Assembly: GCF_001425605.1 (NCBI RefSeq) | Contig: NZ_LMRG01000012.1 | Coordinates: forward strand, 457,518-521,517 | Length of the DNA stretch: 64,000 nucleotides | Reading direction: 5' to 3' | From: Rhizobium sp. Leaf453 | Lineage (GTDB): Bacteria; Pseudomonadota; Alphaproteobacteria; Rhizobiales; Rhizobiaceae | In this document: positions 42,669 through 51,343 of the stretch, piece by piece | Position numbering within the stretch: position 1 is the stretch's first letter | How the letters are laid out: each line of letters opens with the position of its first letter | The notes under the pieces: generated by a model | Told to the model about the DNA's origin: nothing | Database searches by the model: none | The model's input: only the letters and a program-made list of their open reading frames with translations | Position numbers and translations under genes: made by a program

Positions 42669-43433
42669 TCAGATGATCTGGGCAGGTAGTTCGACCAGCG
42701 GTGCCGGGATCGTATTGGTCTTTTCCGCCGCCTGGCAGATATCGGCGATGACGCAGCGCTCGCATTCCGGCTTGCGCGCCTTGCAGCAATAGCGCCCGTG
42801 CAGGATTAGCCAATGATGGGCGTGGTAGAGATAGTGGTCGGGAATGATCCGCATCAGCTGGTCTTCCACCTCGTCCGGGGTCTTGCCCGGTGCCAGACAG
42901 AGCCGGTTGGCTATGCGGAAGATATGGGTGTCCACCGCCATGGTCGATTGTCCGAAAGCCATGGAGAGCACGACATTGGCGGTCTTGCGGCCGACGCCGG
43001 GCAGGGTGATCAGCTCTTCTCGCGTGCGCGGAACCTCGCTGCCGAACTCGGCAATCAGCTTTTCGCTGAGCGCGATGACGTTCTTCGCCTTGTTGCGGTA
43101 AAGCCCGATCGTCTTGATATACTCCCGCACTTGCTCTTCGCCGAGCGCGACCATCTTTTCCGGCGTGTCCGCCACCGCAAACAGCGCTCGCGTCGCCTTG
43201 TTGACGCCGGCATCGGTCGCCTGCGCCGACAGCGCCACAGCAACGACCAGTGTGAAGGGATTGACGTGTTCCAGTTCGCCCTTCGGCTCCGGCCGCTGGA
43301 TCGAGAACCGGCGGAATATCTCCTCGATCTCCGCCGGGCTGTAGACGGATTTCGACTTTGTTTTGGCGCGTCCGGTTGTCGCGGATTTCGCTTTCCCCGG
43401 TTTCATCGCTGATTTTGGCTTCACGTTTTTCAT
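42669..43433 (-). CDS. nth: Endonuclease III (Nth)
   Basis: This 254-residue base-excision DNA glycosylase/AP lyase acts on oxidised pyrimidines. The helix-hairpin-helix LPGVGRKTANVVL contains the catalytic Lys, VDTHIFRIANRL the catalytic Asp, and C-x6-C-x2-C-x5-C (CKARKPECERCVIADIC) the 4Fe-4S ligands. A ~35-residue basic, Lys/Ser/Thr-rich N-terminal extension precedes the core, common in alphaproteobacteria. Start 43433 (MKNVKPKSAM) is likely, but 43406 is also possible. The start lies only 22 bp from that of the divergent DUF2244 gene. Confidence 0.96.
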   Translation of the reverse strand: MKNVKPKSAMKPGKAKSATTGRAKTKSKSVYSPAEIEEIFRRFSIQRPEPKGELEHVNPFTLVVAVALSAQATDAGVNKATRALFAVADTPEKMVALGEEQVREYIKTIGLYRNKAKNVIALSEKLIAEFGSEVPRTREELITLPGVGRKTANVVLSMAFGQSTMAVDTHIFRIANRLCLAPGKTPDEVEDQLMRIIPDHYLYHAHHWLILHGRYCCKARKPECERCVIADICQAAEKTNTIPAPLVELPAQII

Positions 43434-43455
43434 CCTGCATCTATAGTCATGTGCC

Positions 43456-43953
43456 ATGAATGATGGCAACGCTCAGATATCTGGTCTCGATCAGCCGGTG
43501 TTTTCCGCCGAGCTGACACCGTATCGTTCGCTGGGGATGAAGGGCCTCAAGGTCTTTTTCGCGATTGCCGGCCTGATGAGTCTTGTTCACATCTTCGTCT
43601 TCGTGGTGATCGGCGCCTGGCCGATCGTTTTCTTCTTCGGACTGGATTTCCTGCTGCTGTTCGGTGCCTTCTGGCTGAACAATCGGGCAGCCCGCGCCCG
43701 CGAGGAAATCAACGTCTCGCGCCTGAATGTGTCAGTGCGGAAGTTCACGCCGGCCGGCAGGATGACCGAGCACCGGTTCAATCCGTTCTGGGCGCGGTTC
43801 AACATCGCCCGCCATGAGGAAATTGGCATCGTCTCGATGCAGATCAGCGACCGGCGCCGAGCGACCGATATCGGCTCCTTCCTCAACCGGGACGATCGCG
43901 AGACCTTCGCTGTTGCGTTTTCCCGGGCGCTGGCGACCGTCAAGCGCCGCTAA
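43456..43953 (+). CDS. DUF2244 family membrane protein
   Basis: This 165-residue protein belongs to a conserved alphaproteobacterial family of unknown role. Two closely spaced transmembrane helices (FFAIAGLMSLVHIFVFVVIG and WPIVFFFGLDFLLLFGAFWL, residues ~35-75) are followed by a soluble beta-rich domain. That domain holds the PxGRMTEHRFNPFWARFNIARHEE pattern and a C-terminal GSFLNRDDRETFAVAFSRAL. It reads divergently from nth across a very short gap. Confidence 0.85.
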   Translation: MNDGNAQISGLDQPVFSAELTPYRSLGMKGLKVFFAIAGLMSLVHIFVFVVIGAWPIVFFFGLDFLLLFGAFWLNNRAARAREEINVSRLNVSVRKFTPAGRMTEHRFNPFWARFNIARHEEIGIVSMQISDRRRATDIGSFLNRDDRETFAVAFSRALATVKRR

Positions 43954-44015
43954 ACAAGAATCGGGTGGCGGACATCCGGTCCGAATGATTATCTCTCTGT
44001 CCAAGGAGATAAGCG

Positions 44016-44888
44016 ATGAATATCACCACATCCATCCCAACCGACATCACGCCGCAGGGTAGCGATTACGAGACCGTTTGCCGTGTCGTCGAACTGTTGA
44101 CCGAGACCTATCGTGACCAGCCCTCGCTCGAAAGCATTGCCGGAGAGCTTGGCGAGTCGCCGACCCAGTTGCAGAAGACCTTCACGCGCTGGGCGGGCCT
44201 GTCGCCCAAGGCCTTCCTGCAGGCCGTGACGCTCGATCATGCCAAGCGGCTGTTGCGGCAGGAAGAGTTGCCATTGCTCGAAACTAGCTACGAACTCGGC
44301 CTGTCCGGCCCAGGACGTCTGCACGACCTGTTCGTCACCCATGAGGCGATGTCGCCGGGCGAATGGAAGTTGCGGGGTGGTGGTCTGACGATCCGGTATG
44401 CCTTCCATCCATGCCCGTTTGGCGTGGCGCTGGTTATGGTGACCGATCGGGGCCTCGCGGGCCTGGCGTTCAACGATGCCGGTGCCGAGAAGGCGAGTTT
44501 CGAGGATATGGCCAGTCGCTGGCCGAATGCCGAATTTGTTGAGGACAGCGCCGCCACGGCTGGCTACGCCGCCCGCATCTTCGATTCACGCCAGTGGAGC
44601 GCGGAAGAACCGTTGCGCGTCGTGCTGATCGGCTCGGACTTCCAGGTCCGGGTCTGGGAATCGCTCTTGAAGATCCCGATGGGCAAGGCCGTCACCTATT
44701 CCGACATTGCCTGCGATATCGGCCAGCCCACCGCATCCCGCGCCGTCGGCGCCGCCGTCGGCCGCAACCCCCTTTCTTTCGTGGTGCCCTGCCATCGGGC
44801 GCTCGGCAAGAGCGGAGCGCTGACGGGCTATCACTGGGGGCTAACCCGCAAGCGGGCGATGCTCGGCTGGGAGGCGGGGAAGGTTTGA
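44016..44888 (+). CDS. Bifunctional AraC-type regulator / methylated-DNA-protein-cysteine methyltransferase (Ada-like)
   Basis: In this 290-residue protein residues ~15-110 form an AraC-like helix-turn-helix domain (SLESIAGELGESPTQLQKTFTRWAGLSPKAFLQAV). The C-terminal ~170 residues are an O6-alkylguanine-DNA methyltransferase with the active site VVPCHRALGKSGALTGYHWG. The N-terminal Cys4 zinc domain of E. coli Ada, which senses methylphosphotriesters, is absent. It can therefore repair O6-methylguanine but should not be triggered in the Ada way. AAGGAGAT 7 bp before ATG 44016 is an ideal ribosome site. Confidence 0.93.
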   Translation: MNITTSIPTDITPQGSDYETVCRVVELLTETYRDQPSLESIAGELGESPTQLQKTFTRWAGLSPKAFLQAVTLDHAKRLLRQEELPLLETSYELGLSGPGRLHDLFVTHEAMSPGEWKLRGGGLTIRYAFHPCPFGVALVMVTDRGLAGLAFNDAGAEKASFEDMASRWPNAEFVEDSAATAGYAARIFDSRQWSAEEPLRVVLIGSDFQVRVWESLLKIPMGKAVTYSDIACDIGQPTASRAVGAAVGRNPLSFVVPCHRALGKSGALTGYHWGLTRKRAMLGWEAGKV

Positions 44889-44916
44889 TTTTTGGAAGGG
44901 GAGGCTTTCCTCACAT

Positions 44917-45055
44917 TCCGTCATGCCTGTGCTCGTCACAGGCATCCAGTCACCGCGCGTCTGCGCGGTGAGAGAACCAATCAATTTTCAGAGAGTCCTT
45001 TGACCCGACCGACGTCGGGTCGCTGGATGCCTGTGACGAGCACAGGCATGACGGA
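44917..45055. repeat. Intergenic element with 33-bp perfect inverted repeats
   Basis: The arms 44917-44949 (beginning TCCGTCATGCCTGTGCTCG) and 45023-45055 (its exact reverse complement, ending CAGGCATGACGGA) enclose ~73 bp. That interior holds two further hairpins: CACCGCG/CGCGGTG (44951-44970) and GACCCGAC/GTCGGGTC (45002-45021). No open reading frame of a transposase is present. It resembles dispersed rhizobial intergenic palindromic elements. It fills most of the 210-bp gap between two convergent genes and may also stop transcription from both sides. Confidence 0.85.
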
Positions 45056-45098
45056 GAACGAGGAACGCCTCCGCTGACAAAAGGCAAAAGCCAGCGCC

Positions 45099-45734
45099 TC
45101 AATGCGCGCCCGACATATCCCCCAGCACTTCCTTCGAAGCAACGGTGGAATCCGCGTTCAGCTTGTAGACCATCGGCACGCCGGTCGCGAGGTTGAGGGC
45201 CAGGATCTGTTCCTTGGTCAGGCGATCGAGCACCATGACCAGCGAGCGCAGCGAGTTGCCGTGGGCTGCGATCAGAACGTTCTCGCCCCGGAGAACGCGC
45301 GGCAGGATTTCCGTGAGGTAATAGGGCCAGACGCGGGCGCCGGTGTCACGCAGGCTTTCGCCGCCCGGCGGCGGTACGTCGTAGGAACGGCGCCAGATAT
45401 GCACTTGCTCCTCGCCCCACTTGGCGCGGGCATCGTCCTTGTTGAGGCCGGAAAGATCGCCGTAGTCGCGCTCGTTCAGGGCCTGGTCGCGGATGGTTTC
45501 GAGGTCGGGCTGGCCGATATTGTCGAGGATCAGCTTCAGCGTGTGCTGGGCGCGCGTCAGGGCAGACGTGAAGGCGATGTCGTACTTGATGCCATAGTCG
45601 GCTAGCGCCTTGCCGCCGGTATTGGCTTCCTCGATACCCAACGGGGTCAGGTCTGGATCCTTCCAGCCGGTGAACAGGTTTTTCAGGTTCCAGTCGCTCT
45701 GGCCGTGACGCACAAGGACGAGGGTGCCGCTCAT
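45099..45734 (-). CDS. gpmA: 2,3-bisphosphoglycerate-dependent phosphoglycerate mutase
   Basis: This 211-residue glycolytic/gluconeogenic enzyme interconverts 3- and 2-phosphoglycerate. The phosphohistidine loop [20 protein letters not shown] is at the N-terminus; [23 protein letters not shown] and the second His in [13 protein letters not shown] complete the active site. It is the short alphaproteobacterial form (E. coli has 250 residues). It is the last gene of a minus-strand string after dapB, 29 bp away. Confidence 0.96.
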   Translation of the reverse strand: MSGTLVLVRHGQSDWNLKNLFTGWKDPDLTPLGIEEANTGGKALADYGIKYDIAFTSALTRAQHTLKLILDNIGQPDLETIRDQALNERDYGDLSGLNKDDARAKWGEEQVHIWRRSYDVPPPGGESLRDTGARVWPYYLTEILPRVLRGENVLIAAHGNSLRSLVMVLDRLTKEQILALNLATGVPMVYKLNADSTVASKEVLGDMSGAH

Positions 45735-45763
45735 GATGGTATTCCTCCGGGGGATTGAAAGGT

Positions 45764-46582
45764 TCAGGACAGCCCGAGCACGTCGAGCATGGAATAGAAG
45801 CCGGGTTTCTGGTCGCGCGCCCAGAGGGCCGCCGTAATGGCGCCGCGGGCAAAGATCGACCGGTCGGTGGCGCTGTGGGAGAGCGTCACCTGCTCGCCTT
45901 CGCCGGCAAGGATGACGGAATGTTCGCCGATCACCGAGCCACCGCGCAGCGTGGCAAAGCCGATCGTGCCGGCGACACGAGCGCCGGTATGGCCATCGCG
46001 CACCCGCACGGAATGGTCGGCAAGGCCGATCTCGCGACCCTTCGCAGCGGCTTCGCCGAGAAGCAGGGCGGTGCCTGACGGCGCATCGACCTTGTGCTTG
46101 TGATGCATTTCGAGGACTTCGATATCCCAGTTGGCCGGACCGAGCGCGCGGGCCGCCTGCTGCGTGAGAACGCCGAGCAGGTTGACGCCGAGGCTCATGT
46201 TGCCGGACTTGACGACCCGGGCATGGCGCGCCGCCGCCTTGAACTTATCCTCGTCTTCGGTCGAGCAGCCTGTGGTGCCGATGACATGGACGATACGGGC
46301 CTGGGCAGCGAGAACGGAAAATTCGACCGAGGCTGCAGGCGAGGTGAAATCGAGCACGCCTTCCGCCTCGACAAAGGCTTCCAGCGGCTTGTCGCTGATG
46401 ATGACACCCGTCGGGCCGAGACCTGCGACTTCACCGGCATCACGGCCGATGAAAGGAGAGCCGGACCGCTCGACGGCTGCAAACACGGTCACGCCCTGCA
46501 TCGCATGGATGGTGCGGATCAGCGTCTGTCCCATTCGGCCGGCCGCGCCAACCACCACGAGTTTCATATCCGTCCCGCTCAT
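45764..46582 (-). CDS. dapB: 4-hydroxy-tetrahydrodipicolinate reductase
   Basis: This 272-residue enzyme makes tetrahydrodipicolinate for diaminopimelate and lysine, needed for peptidoglycan. The NAD(P)-binding [12 protein letters not shown] lies near the N-terminus. The catalytic motif [19 protein letters not shown] and [12 protein letters not shown] are clear. Start 46582 ([10 protein letters not shown]) is used; 46567 (MKLVV) is equally plausible. It sits between the ABC exporter and gpmA, likely co-transcribed. Confidence 0.96.
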   Translation of the reverse strand: MSGTDMKLVVVGAAGRMGQTLIRTIHAMQGVTVFAAVERSGSPFIGRDAGEVAGLGPTGVIISDKPLEAFVEAEGVLDFTSPAASVEFSVLAAQARIVHVIGTTGCSTEDEDKFKAAARHARVVKSGNMSLGVNLLGVLTQQAARALGPANWDIEVLEMHHKHKVDAPSGTALLLGEAAAKGREIGLADHSVRVRDGHTGARVAGTIGFATLRGGSVIGEHSVILAGEGEQVTLSHSATDRSIFARGAITAALWARDQKPGFYSMLDVLGLS

Positions 46583-46597
46583 GCCTGCCTCATTCCA

Positions 46598-48409
46598 TCA
46601 AATCAGTGGTTCGGCTTCCGCCGTTGGTTGCGTCGCTGTCGTGCCCTGCAGATTGTGCAGGCGAGCGTAAAGACCGTCGCTGCGCTGCGCAAGCGCCTCA
46701 TGGGTGCCTTCCTCGACCACCAGGCCATCCTTCATGACGATGATCTTGTCGGCATTGACGACAGTGGACAGGCGATGGGCGATGACGACGACGGTGCGGC
46801 CGCTCATGGCATGGTCGAGCGCCTTCTGCACGGCAGCTTCCGACTCGGTATCGAGCGCGGAAGTGGCTTCGTCGAGCAGCAGGATCGGCGCCTGGCGCAC
46901 CAGCGCGCGGGCGATCGACAGGCGCTGCCGCTGGCCGCCGGACAGTGTCACGCCGTTTTCGCCGACGGCGGTGTCGTAGCCCTGTGGCTGGGCGAGAATG
47001 AAATCATGGGCGTAGGCGAGCTTTGCCGCTTCCTCGACCTCGGCGTCCGTCGCCTCCGGTCGGCCGTAACGAATGTTGTCGCGGATCGAGCCCTCGAACA
47101 GGTACGGTTGCTGCGAGACATAGGCGAGGCCGTTGCGCAGCGATTGCTTGGTGATATGGGCGATATCCTGCCCATCGATGAGGATTTCGCCACCGGACGG
47201 ATCGTAAAAGCGTGGAATGAGGCTGATGACGGTCGATTTGCCGGCGCCGGACGGCCCGACTAGTGCCGTTGTTTTGCCGCCCTCGGCCACGAAGCTCACA
47301 CCCTTCAGGATCTCGTCGGTCTGAGTGTAGCCGAAGCGGACGTTGCGGAACTCGATCGAGGCCTGATCGAGCTTCAGATCGGTGGCATCTGGCAGGTCGC
47401 GCTGGTGCGGAACCGTATCGAGAATTTCGTAGATCATCCGCGCATTGACGACGGCGCGTTCCAGCGAAATCTGCAGCTTGGCGAGGCGCCGCGCCGGATC
47501 ATAGGCCATCAGCAGCGCGGTGACGAAGGCGAAGAAGGCGCCAGGCTGGATACCGTTGTAGATCGAGCGGAAAGCGGCATAGGCGAGCACACTGGAAATC
47601 GCGAAGCCGGCAAAGGTTTCCGTCATCGGCGCGGTGCGTTCGCTGAGGCGTGCGATGCGGTTGGCGCGATTTTCGGCGCGGTCGATGATTGACTCGACCT
47701 TGGACTTCAGCTGCCTTTCCATTGTGAAGGCCTTCACAATGGTGATGCCCTGGATGGTTTCCTGCATGGCGCCGAGAACATGGCTGTTGATCTCGACGGA
47801 TTCGCGCGTCGCCTGTTTCAGCCGCCGCGAAATGTAGCGCAGGCCGATCAGCAGCGGTGGCGCGATGACGAAGACGATCACTGTCAGCAGCCAGTCCTTA
47901 CTGATCATGACGCCGATGAGCGCGATCAGGGTCAGGAAATCGCGGGCGAGCGAGGTGACGGTCATGTTCAGGACGTCGCGGATGCCCGAAACGTTCTGGC
48001 TGATCTGCGCCGAAATCCGCGCCGAGCGGGTGTCGCTGAAATAGCCGACGCTCAGTGCCATGAGGTGCGAATAGAGCCGGCGCTGGTAACTGGCGACGAT
48101 GCTGTTGCCGATCTTCGACAGGGCGACGGCCTGCCCATAGGTGGCGAAGCCGCGCAGCACGAAGGCGATGAAAATCGCGCCGCAGATATAGACGACGATA
48201 TCCGCCCGCTTGTTGGCGAAGGCCTCGTTGACCACCGATTCCATGATCCAGGCGGTGAAGGCCGTCGAAGCGGCGATCACGCCGAGGCACATGATGGCGA
48301 AGATATATCCACGCAGGTGCGCACGGCCATTTTCGGCGATGACCCGCTTCAGCACGCTGGTGATCGTCTCGCGATCGACGGCTGGCAGCTTTGTCTTGGC
48401 TTGTTTCAA
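46598..48409 (-). CDS. MsbA-like ABC exporter (fused transmembrane and ATPase domains)
   Basis: This 603-residue half-transporter has six helices at residues ~30-320. The ATPase follows: Walker A GPSGAGKSTVISLIP, signature [15 protein letters not shown], Walker B ILLLDEATSALD and H-loop IAHRLSTVVNADK. It is typical of lipid/lipid A or drug exporters of the MsbA group; substrate not determined. The start is a TTG at 48409, supported by AAGGA 8-12 bp upstream. It lies 15 bp upstream of dapB and 103 bp after glk in the direction of transcription. Confidence 0.9.
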   Translation of the reverse strand: MKQAKTKLPAVDRETITSVLKRVIAENGRAHLRGYIFAIMCLGVIAASTAFTAWIMESVVNEAFANKRADIVVYICGAIFIAFVLRGFATYGQAVALSKIGNSIVASYQRRLYSHLMALSVGYFSDTRSARISAQISQNVSGIRDVLNMTVTSLARDFLTLIALIGVMISKDWLLTVIVFVIAPPLLIGLRYISRRLKQATRESVEINSHVLGAMQETIQGITIVKAFTMERQLKSKVESIIDRAENRANRIARLSERTAPMTETFAGFAISSVLAYAAFRSIYNGIQPGAFFAFVTALLMAYDPARRLAKLQISLERAVVNARMIYEILDTVPHQRDLPDATDLKLDQASIEFRNVRFGYTQTDEILKGVSFVAEGGKTTALVGPSGAGKSTVISLIPRFYDPSGGEILIDGQDIAHITKQSLRNGLAYVSQQPYLFEGSIRDNIRYGRPEATDAEVEEAAKLAYAHDFILAQPQGYDTAVGENGVTLSGGQRQRLSIARALVRQAPILLLDEATSALDTESEAAVQKALDHAMSGRTVVVIAHRLSTVVNADKIIVMKDGLVVEEGTHEALAQRSDGLYARLHNLQGTTATQPTAEAEPLI

Positions 48410-48512
48410 GCGTCTTTCCTTAAAGCCCGGCGCGTGCCCGTGAGCACCCCGTTTTCCCGCGCTCTATAGTCCCTTGCTCCCGGTTTGGCGAGTCCGGGCA
48501 ACCCTTGGTGCC

Positions 48513-49538
48513 TCAAGTTCTCCAGCGCCGTCCCTCAGTTGCCACACCAAAGCGCGACGGCGTGCGTGCATAGGCGGCGAGACCGGAGAGAGCTGCCGTC
48601 GGATGGGTCACCACGAAAGTCGGGATTGTCCTGAGAAGTGCTGAATGCGGGGCCTTGTCCTCGAAGGCTTGACGAAACTCCGGCTTCTTCAGCGCGGGCA
48701 GGATTTTCTGCGAAATGCCGCCAGCCAGGAACACGCCGCCACGCGCCATGAAGATCATCGCCATGTCTCCCGCCACACGGCCGAGATAGGTCGAAAACAG
48801 CGAGACGGTCTCGACAGCGGCTTCATCGCTGCCGGCCAACGCGGCGGTTGTCACTGCCGCCGGATCGGCCAGGTGCGGGTCCTGCACGTTCGATTCGCAG
48901 ACGGCGCGGTAGATGTTCATGATGCCGCGGCCACAAAGCAGCTGTTCGGCGGAAATGCGCCCCTCAATCGGTTCGAGGAAGGGCCAGATCTGGCAGTCGC
49001 GCTCGGAACGCGGCCCGACATCGACATGGCCGCCTTCACCAGGAACCGGGATCCAGGCGTGCTGGGCATGCACGAGACCAGCGACGCCGAGACCTGTGCC
49101 GGGGCCGAGAACGGCGCAGGAGGCGGATTCGAGAATCGAGCCGGGACCGATCTGTTCGCGGCCATCCTCGCCGATTGAGGCGATGGCGAGCGCTTGCGCC
49201 TCGAAGTCGTTGATGATGATCACGTCTTCCAGCGACAGCGCCTTCAGCATGTCCTTCGGCTTGATCACCCAGCCGGCATTGGTGAGCGGAATGTCGTCGC
49301 CCTTGACCGGGCCGGCGACCGCAATGATGGCCGAACGCGGCTGCACGGACGTCTTGTCGAGAATGCTGGTCTGCAGCGCTTCCTCGATGCTGGCATAACG
49401 TGTCGTCGGAATGATCGGGAACATCTTCGGTTCGGCGAAGGCGTCGAGCACCAGGCCGAAGCGCGCATTGGTTCCGCCGATATCCCCGATCAGGATCGGG
49501 AATGTGAGATTGCTATCGGTGTCGGTGAACGAGGGCAT
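48513..49538 (-). CDS. glk: Glucokinase
   Basis: This 341-residue enzyme phosphorylates glucose with ATP. The phosphate-1 region [18 protein letters not shown] is at residues ~13-30, followed by [20 protein letters not shown], the catalytic Asp in [16 protein letters not shown], and the ATP-binding [13 protein letters not shown] and [14 protein letters not shown]. Length and motifs fit the Glk group of rhizobia rather than ROK kinases. It is 50 bp downstream of mgsA on the same strand, so glucose entry and methylglyoxal bypass are encoded together. Confidence 0.95.
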   Translation of the reverse strand: MPSFTDTDSNLTFPILIGDIGGTNARFGLVLDAFAEPKMFPIIPTTRYASIEEALQTSILDKTSVQPRSAIIAVAGPVKGDDIPLTNAGWVIKPKDMLKALSLEDVIIINDFEAQALAIASIGEDGREQIGPGSILESASCAVLGPGTGLGVAGLVHAQHAWIPVPGEGGHVDVGPRSERDCQIWPFLEPIEGRISAEQLLCGRGIMNIYRAVCESNVQDPHLADPAAVTTAALAGSDEAAVETVSLFSTYLGRVAGDMAMIFMARGGVFLAGGISQKILPALKKPEFRQAFEDKAPHSALLRTIPTFVVTHPTAALSGLAAYARTPSRFGVATEGRRWRT

Positions 49539-49588
49539 GGGATGTTCCGTTGGATCGAGCGGACGATAGGCTGGATGAAAAAGCTTTA

Positions 49589-49963
49589 TCAGGGATGATT
49601 GAAGTCGATCAACCGTTCAGCAGTCGCCCGGTTGAGCGCCATCGGAATATCGTAGACGGTGGCAAGCCGCATCAGTGCCTTGACGTCAACGTCATGCGGC
49701 ATCGCGGTCAGGGGATCGGTGAAGAAGATCAGCATGTGGACGTCGCCTGTGGCGATCATCGCGCCGATCTGCTGGTCGCCGCCGAGCGGGCCGCTCTTCA
49801 GGCGAATAACGTCGAGGCTCGGACAGGCCTCCTGAACCCGGCCGCCTGTGGTTCCGGTCGCGACGATCTTCCATTTGGCAAGCTCGGCTTCATTGGCCCG
49901 GGCGAAGACCGCCAGATCGTCCTTCTTCTGGTCATGCGCAATCAGCGCCACGCATTTTGCCAT
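49589..49963 (-). CDS. mgsA: Methylglyoxal synthase
   Basis: This 124-residue enzyme converts dihydroxyacetone phosphate to methylglyoxal and phosphate, a safety valve when sugar phosphates build up. It shows the family pattern [16 protein letters not shown], the phosphate site [38 protein letters not shown] and a C-terminal [16 protein letters not shown]. The size matches the short form without the E. coli extensions. It precedes glk in the minus-strand string. Confidence 0.95.
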   Translation of the reverse strand: MAKCVALIAHDQKKDDLAVFARANEAELAKWKIVATGTTGGRVQEACPSLDVIRLKSGPLGGDQQIGAMIATGDVHMLIFFTDPLTAMPHDVDVKALMRLATVYDIPMALNRATAERLIDFNHP

Positions 49964-50072
49964 GTGATCCCCCCGGCATCCGTCAGCTTCATCGATGCTT
50001 TAAATCGATTTGATTTCCTCTACATGACAGGCGGACACTTGAAAAGACCGGGTAACGCGTGGACGTCCCGGC

Positions 50073-51131
50073 TTATTGCACGGGCCGGGCGAGTGGCACG
50101 GGAATATCACTGTCGGGCAGGTCGCCGGCGGCATTGATCATCTGTTCGATCGCCGTATTGCCGGGCTGCGGCTCGGGCGTGACATAGGCATTGCCATAGG
50201 TCGCCGCCTGTTCGGCGTTGGCGGGCGCCGCAAGAACGGCGGTGCAGGCTTTGGGCAGATCCGAAAGCATCGTGAATCTCGGCTTCACCGGCTTGGCATT
50301 CGGATCCTTCTTCGGCTTGGCCCATGGCTCCTTGGTGAACCACCAGGCCAGCGACTTGTCGCAGCCATCGCCGCTGGCGACCGGCGCCTGCGCCTTGCAG
50401 CCGGCAGCGCCGGGCGGGCAGTGCATTCGGATATGGAAGTGCTCGTCATGGCCATAGACCGGGCGCACCTTCCCCAAGAGGTCACGATCACCGGTCCAGG
50501 TTTCGCATAGCTTCTTCTTGATCGCCGGGTTGACGAAGACGCGTTCTACCTGCGGATAGCTTGCCGCCTGCATGACGAGGTTCGCATGGGTGGGCGTCCA
50601 GCGAGCCGGATTGACAGTGAGAAACTTGCTCTTGTCGAGCATGGACACGAACGGCATGTCCTCGCGTGCCTGCGCGGAGAGCGGTTGGGAGGGCTTGGGC
50701 TGGAACCAGATATCGGCATCAAGCCCGATCTGGTGGGAGGCATGGCCGGTCAGCATCGGTCCGCCGCGCGGCTGCGAAATGTCGCCGATGAGGATGCCGG
50801 AACCCCAGCCGAGCTTGACGGCGTCCTGCGAGAATTTTTCGAGAAGCTGGATCATGGCCGGATTGCCCCAGCGCCGGTTGCGCGACAGGCGCATGGCCTG
50901 CCAGGTCGGTCCATCGGTGGGGATAGCCACCGCGCCGGCCATGCAGCCCTTGGCATAGAAGCCGATCGGGCTGGGTGCGGCAAGGCTCGGCAATTTGACC
51001 TTGCCGAAGATCTGCTTGGCGGGTGTCGATTCGGCCGCTGCCGCATCGCCGGCGATGAGGCTCAGGCCGCAGAGAGCCGCAAGTGCGATCGTTCCCAGAT
51101 GCCGAATGAAACCTGCCTGCATGCCCACCAT
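50073..51131 (-). CDS. mepA: Penicillin-insensitive murein endopeptidase MepA
   Basis: This 352-residue periplasmic zinc endopeptidase cleaves D-Ala-meso-DAP cross-links in peptidoglycan. The signal peptide is HLGTIALAALCGLSLIAGDAAAAE. Metal motifs are TGHASHQIGLDADIWFQP and YGHDEHFHIRMHCP, and conserved Cys residues (GCMAG, KLCETW, HCPPGAAGCKA) match the LAS/MepA pattern. The C-terminus adds a ~70-residue tail. Start 51131, or 51122 three codons later. It is divergent from the yej operon, which fits a shared role in turning over cell-wall fragments. Confidence 0.95.
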   Translation of the reverse strand: MVGMQAGFIRHLGTIALAALCGLSLIAGDAAAAESTPAKQIFGKVKLPSLAAPSPIGFYAKGCMAGAVAIPTDGPTWQAMRLSRNRRWGNPAMIQLLEKFSQDAVKLGWGSGILIGDISQPRGGPMLTGHASHQIGLDADIWFQPKPSQPLSAQAREDMPFVSMLDKSKFLTVNPARWTPTHANLVMQAASYPQVERVFVNPAIKKKLCETWTGDRDLLGKVRPVYGHDEHFHIRMHCPPGAAGCKAQAPVASGDGCDKSLAWWFTKEPWAKPKKDPNAKPVKPRFTMLSDLPKACTAVLAAPANAEQAATYGNAYVTPEPQPGNTAIEQMINAAGDLPDSDIPVPLARPVQ

Positions 51132-51343
51132 TGTCCGTCCATTCCCGCTAATAAAAGCAATCCGAAACCTGCGGCGAAGCCGAAGCGCCGGTTATCCCAG
51201 GCTGCATTGACACACTCTCTTTGTGTCAGCCTTGTGGGACACGCGACCGTGATCCAAAAAAAATGCCCGATTTGAGGCAGCTTCTGTCAATTGCCCGGAT
51301 TTTGCCTATTCTGTCCGCCAAGCAGGGGCAAAAGGAAAACCGA

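Noticed and set aside
44917-45055. Possible insertion sequence based on the inverted repeats
   Set aside because: Only 139 bp with no transposase and no visible target-site duplication; kept as an intergenic repeat instead.
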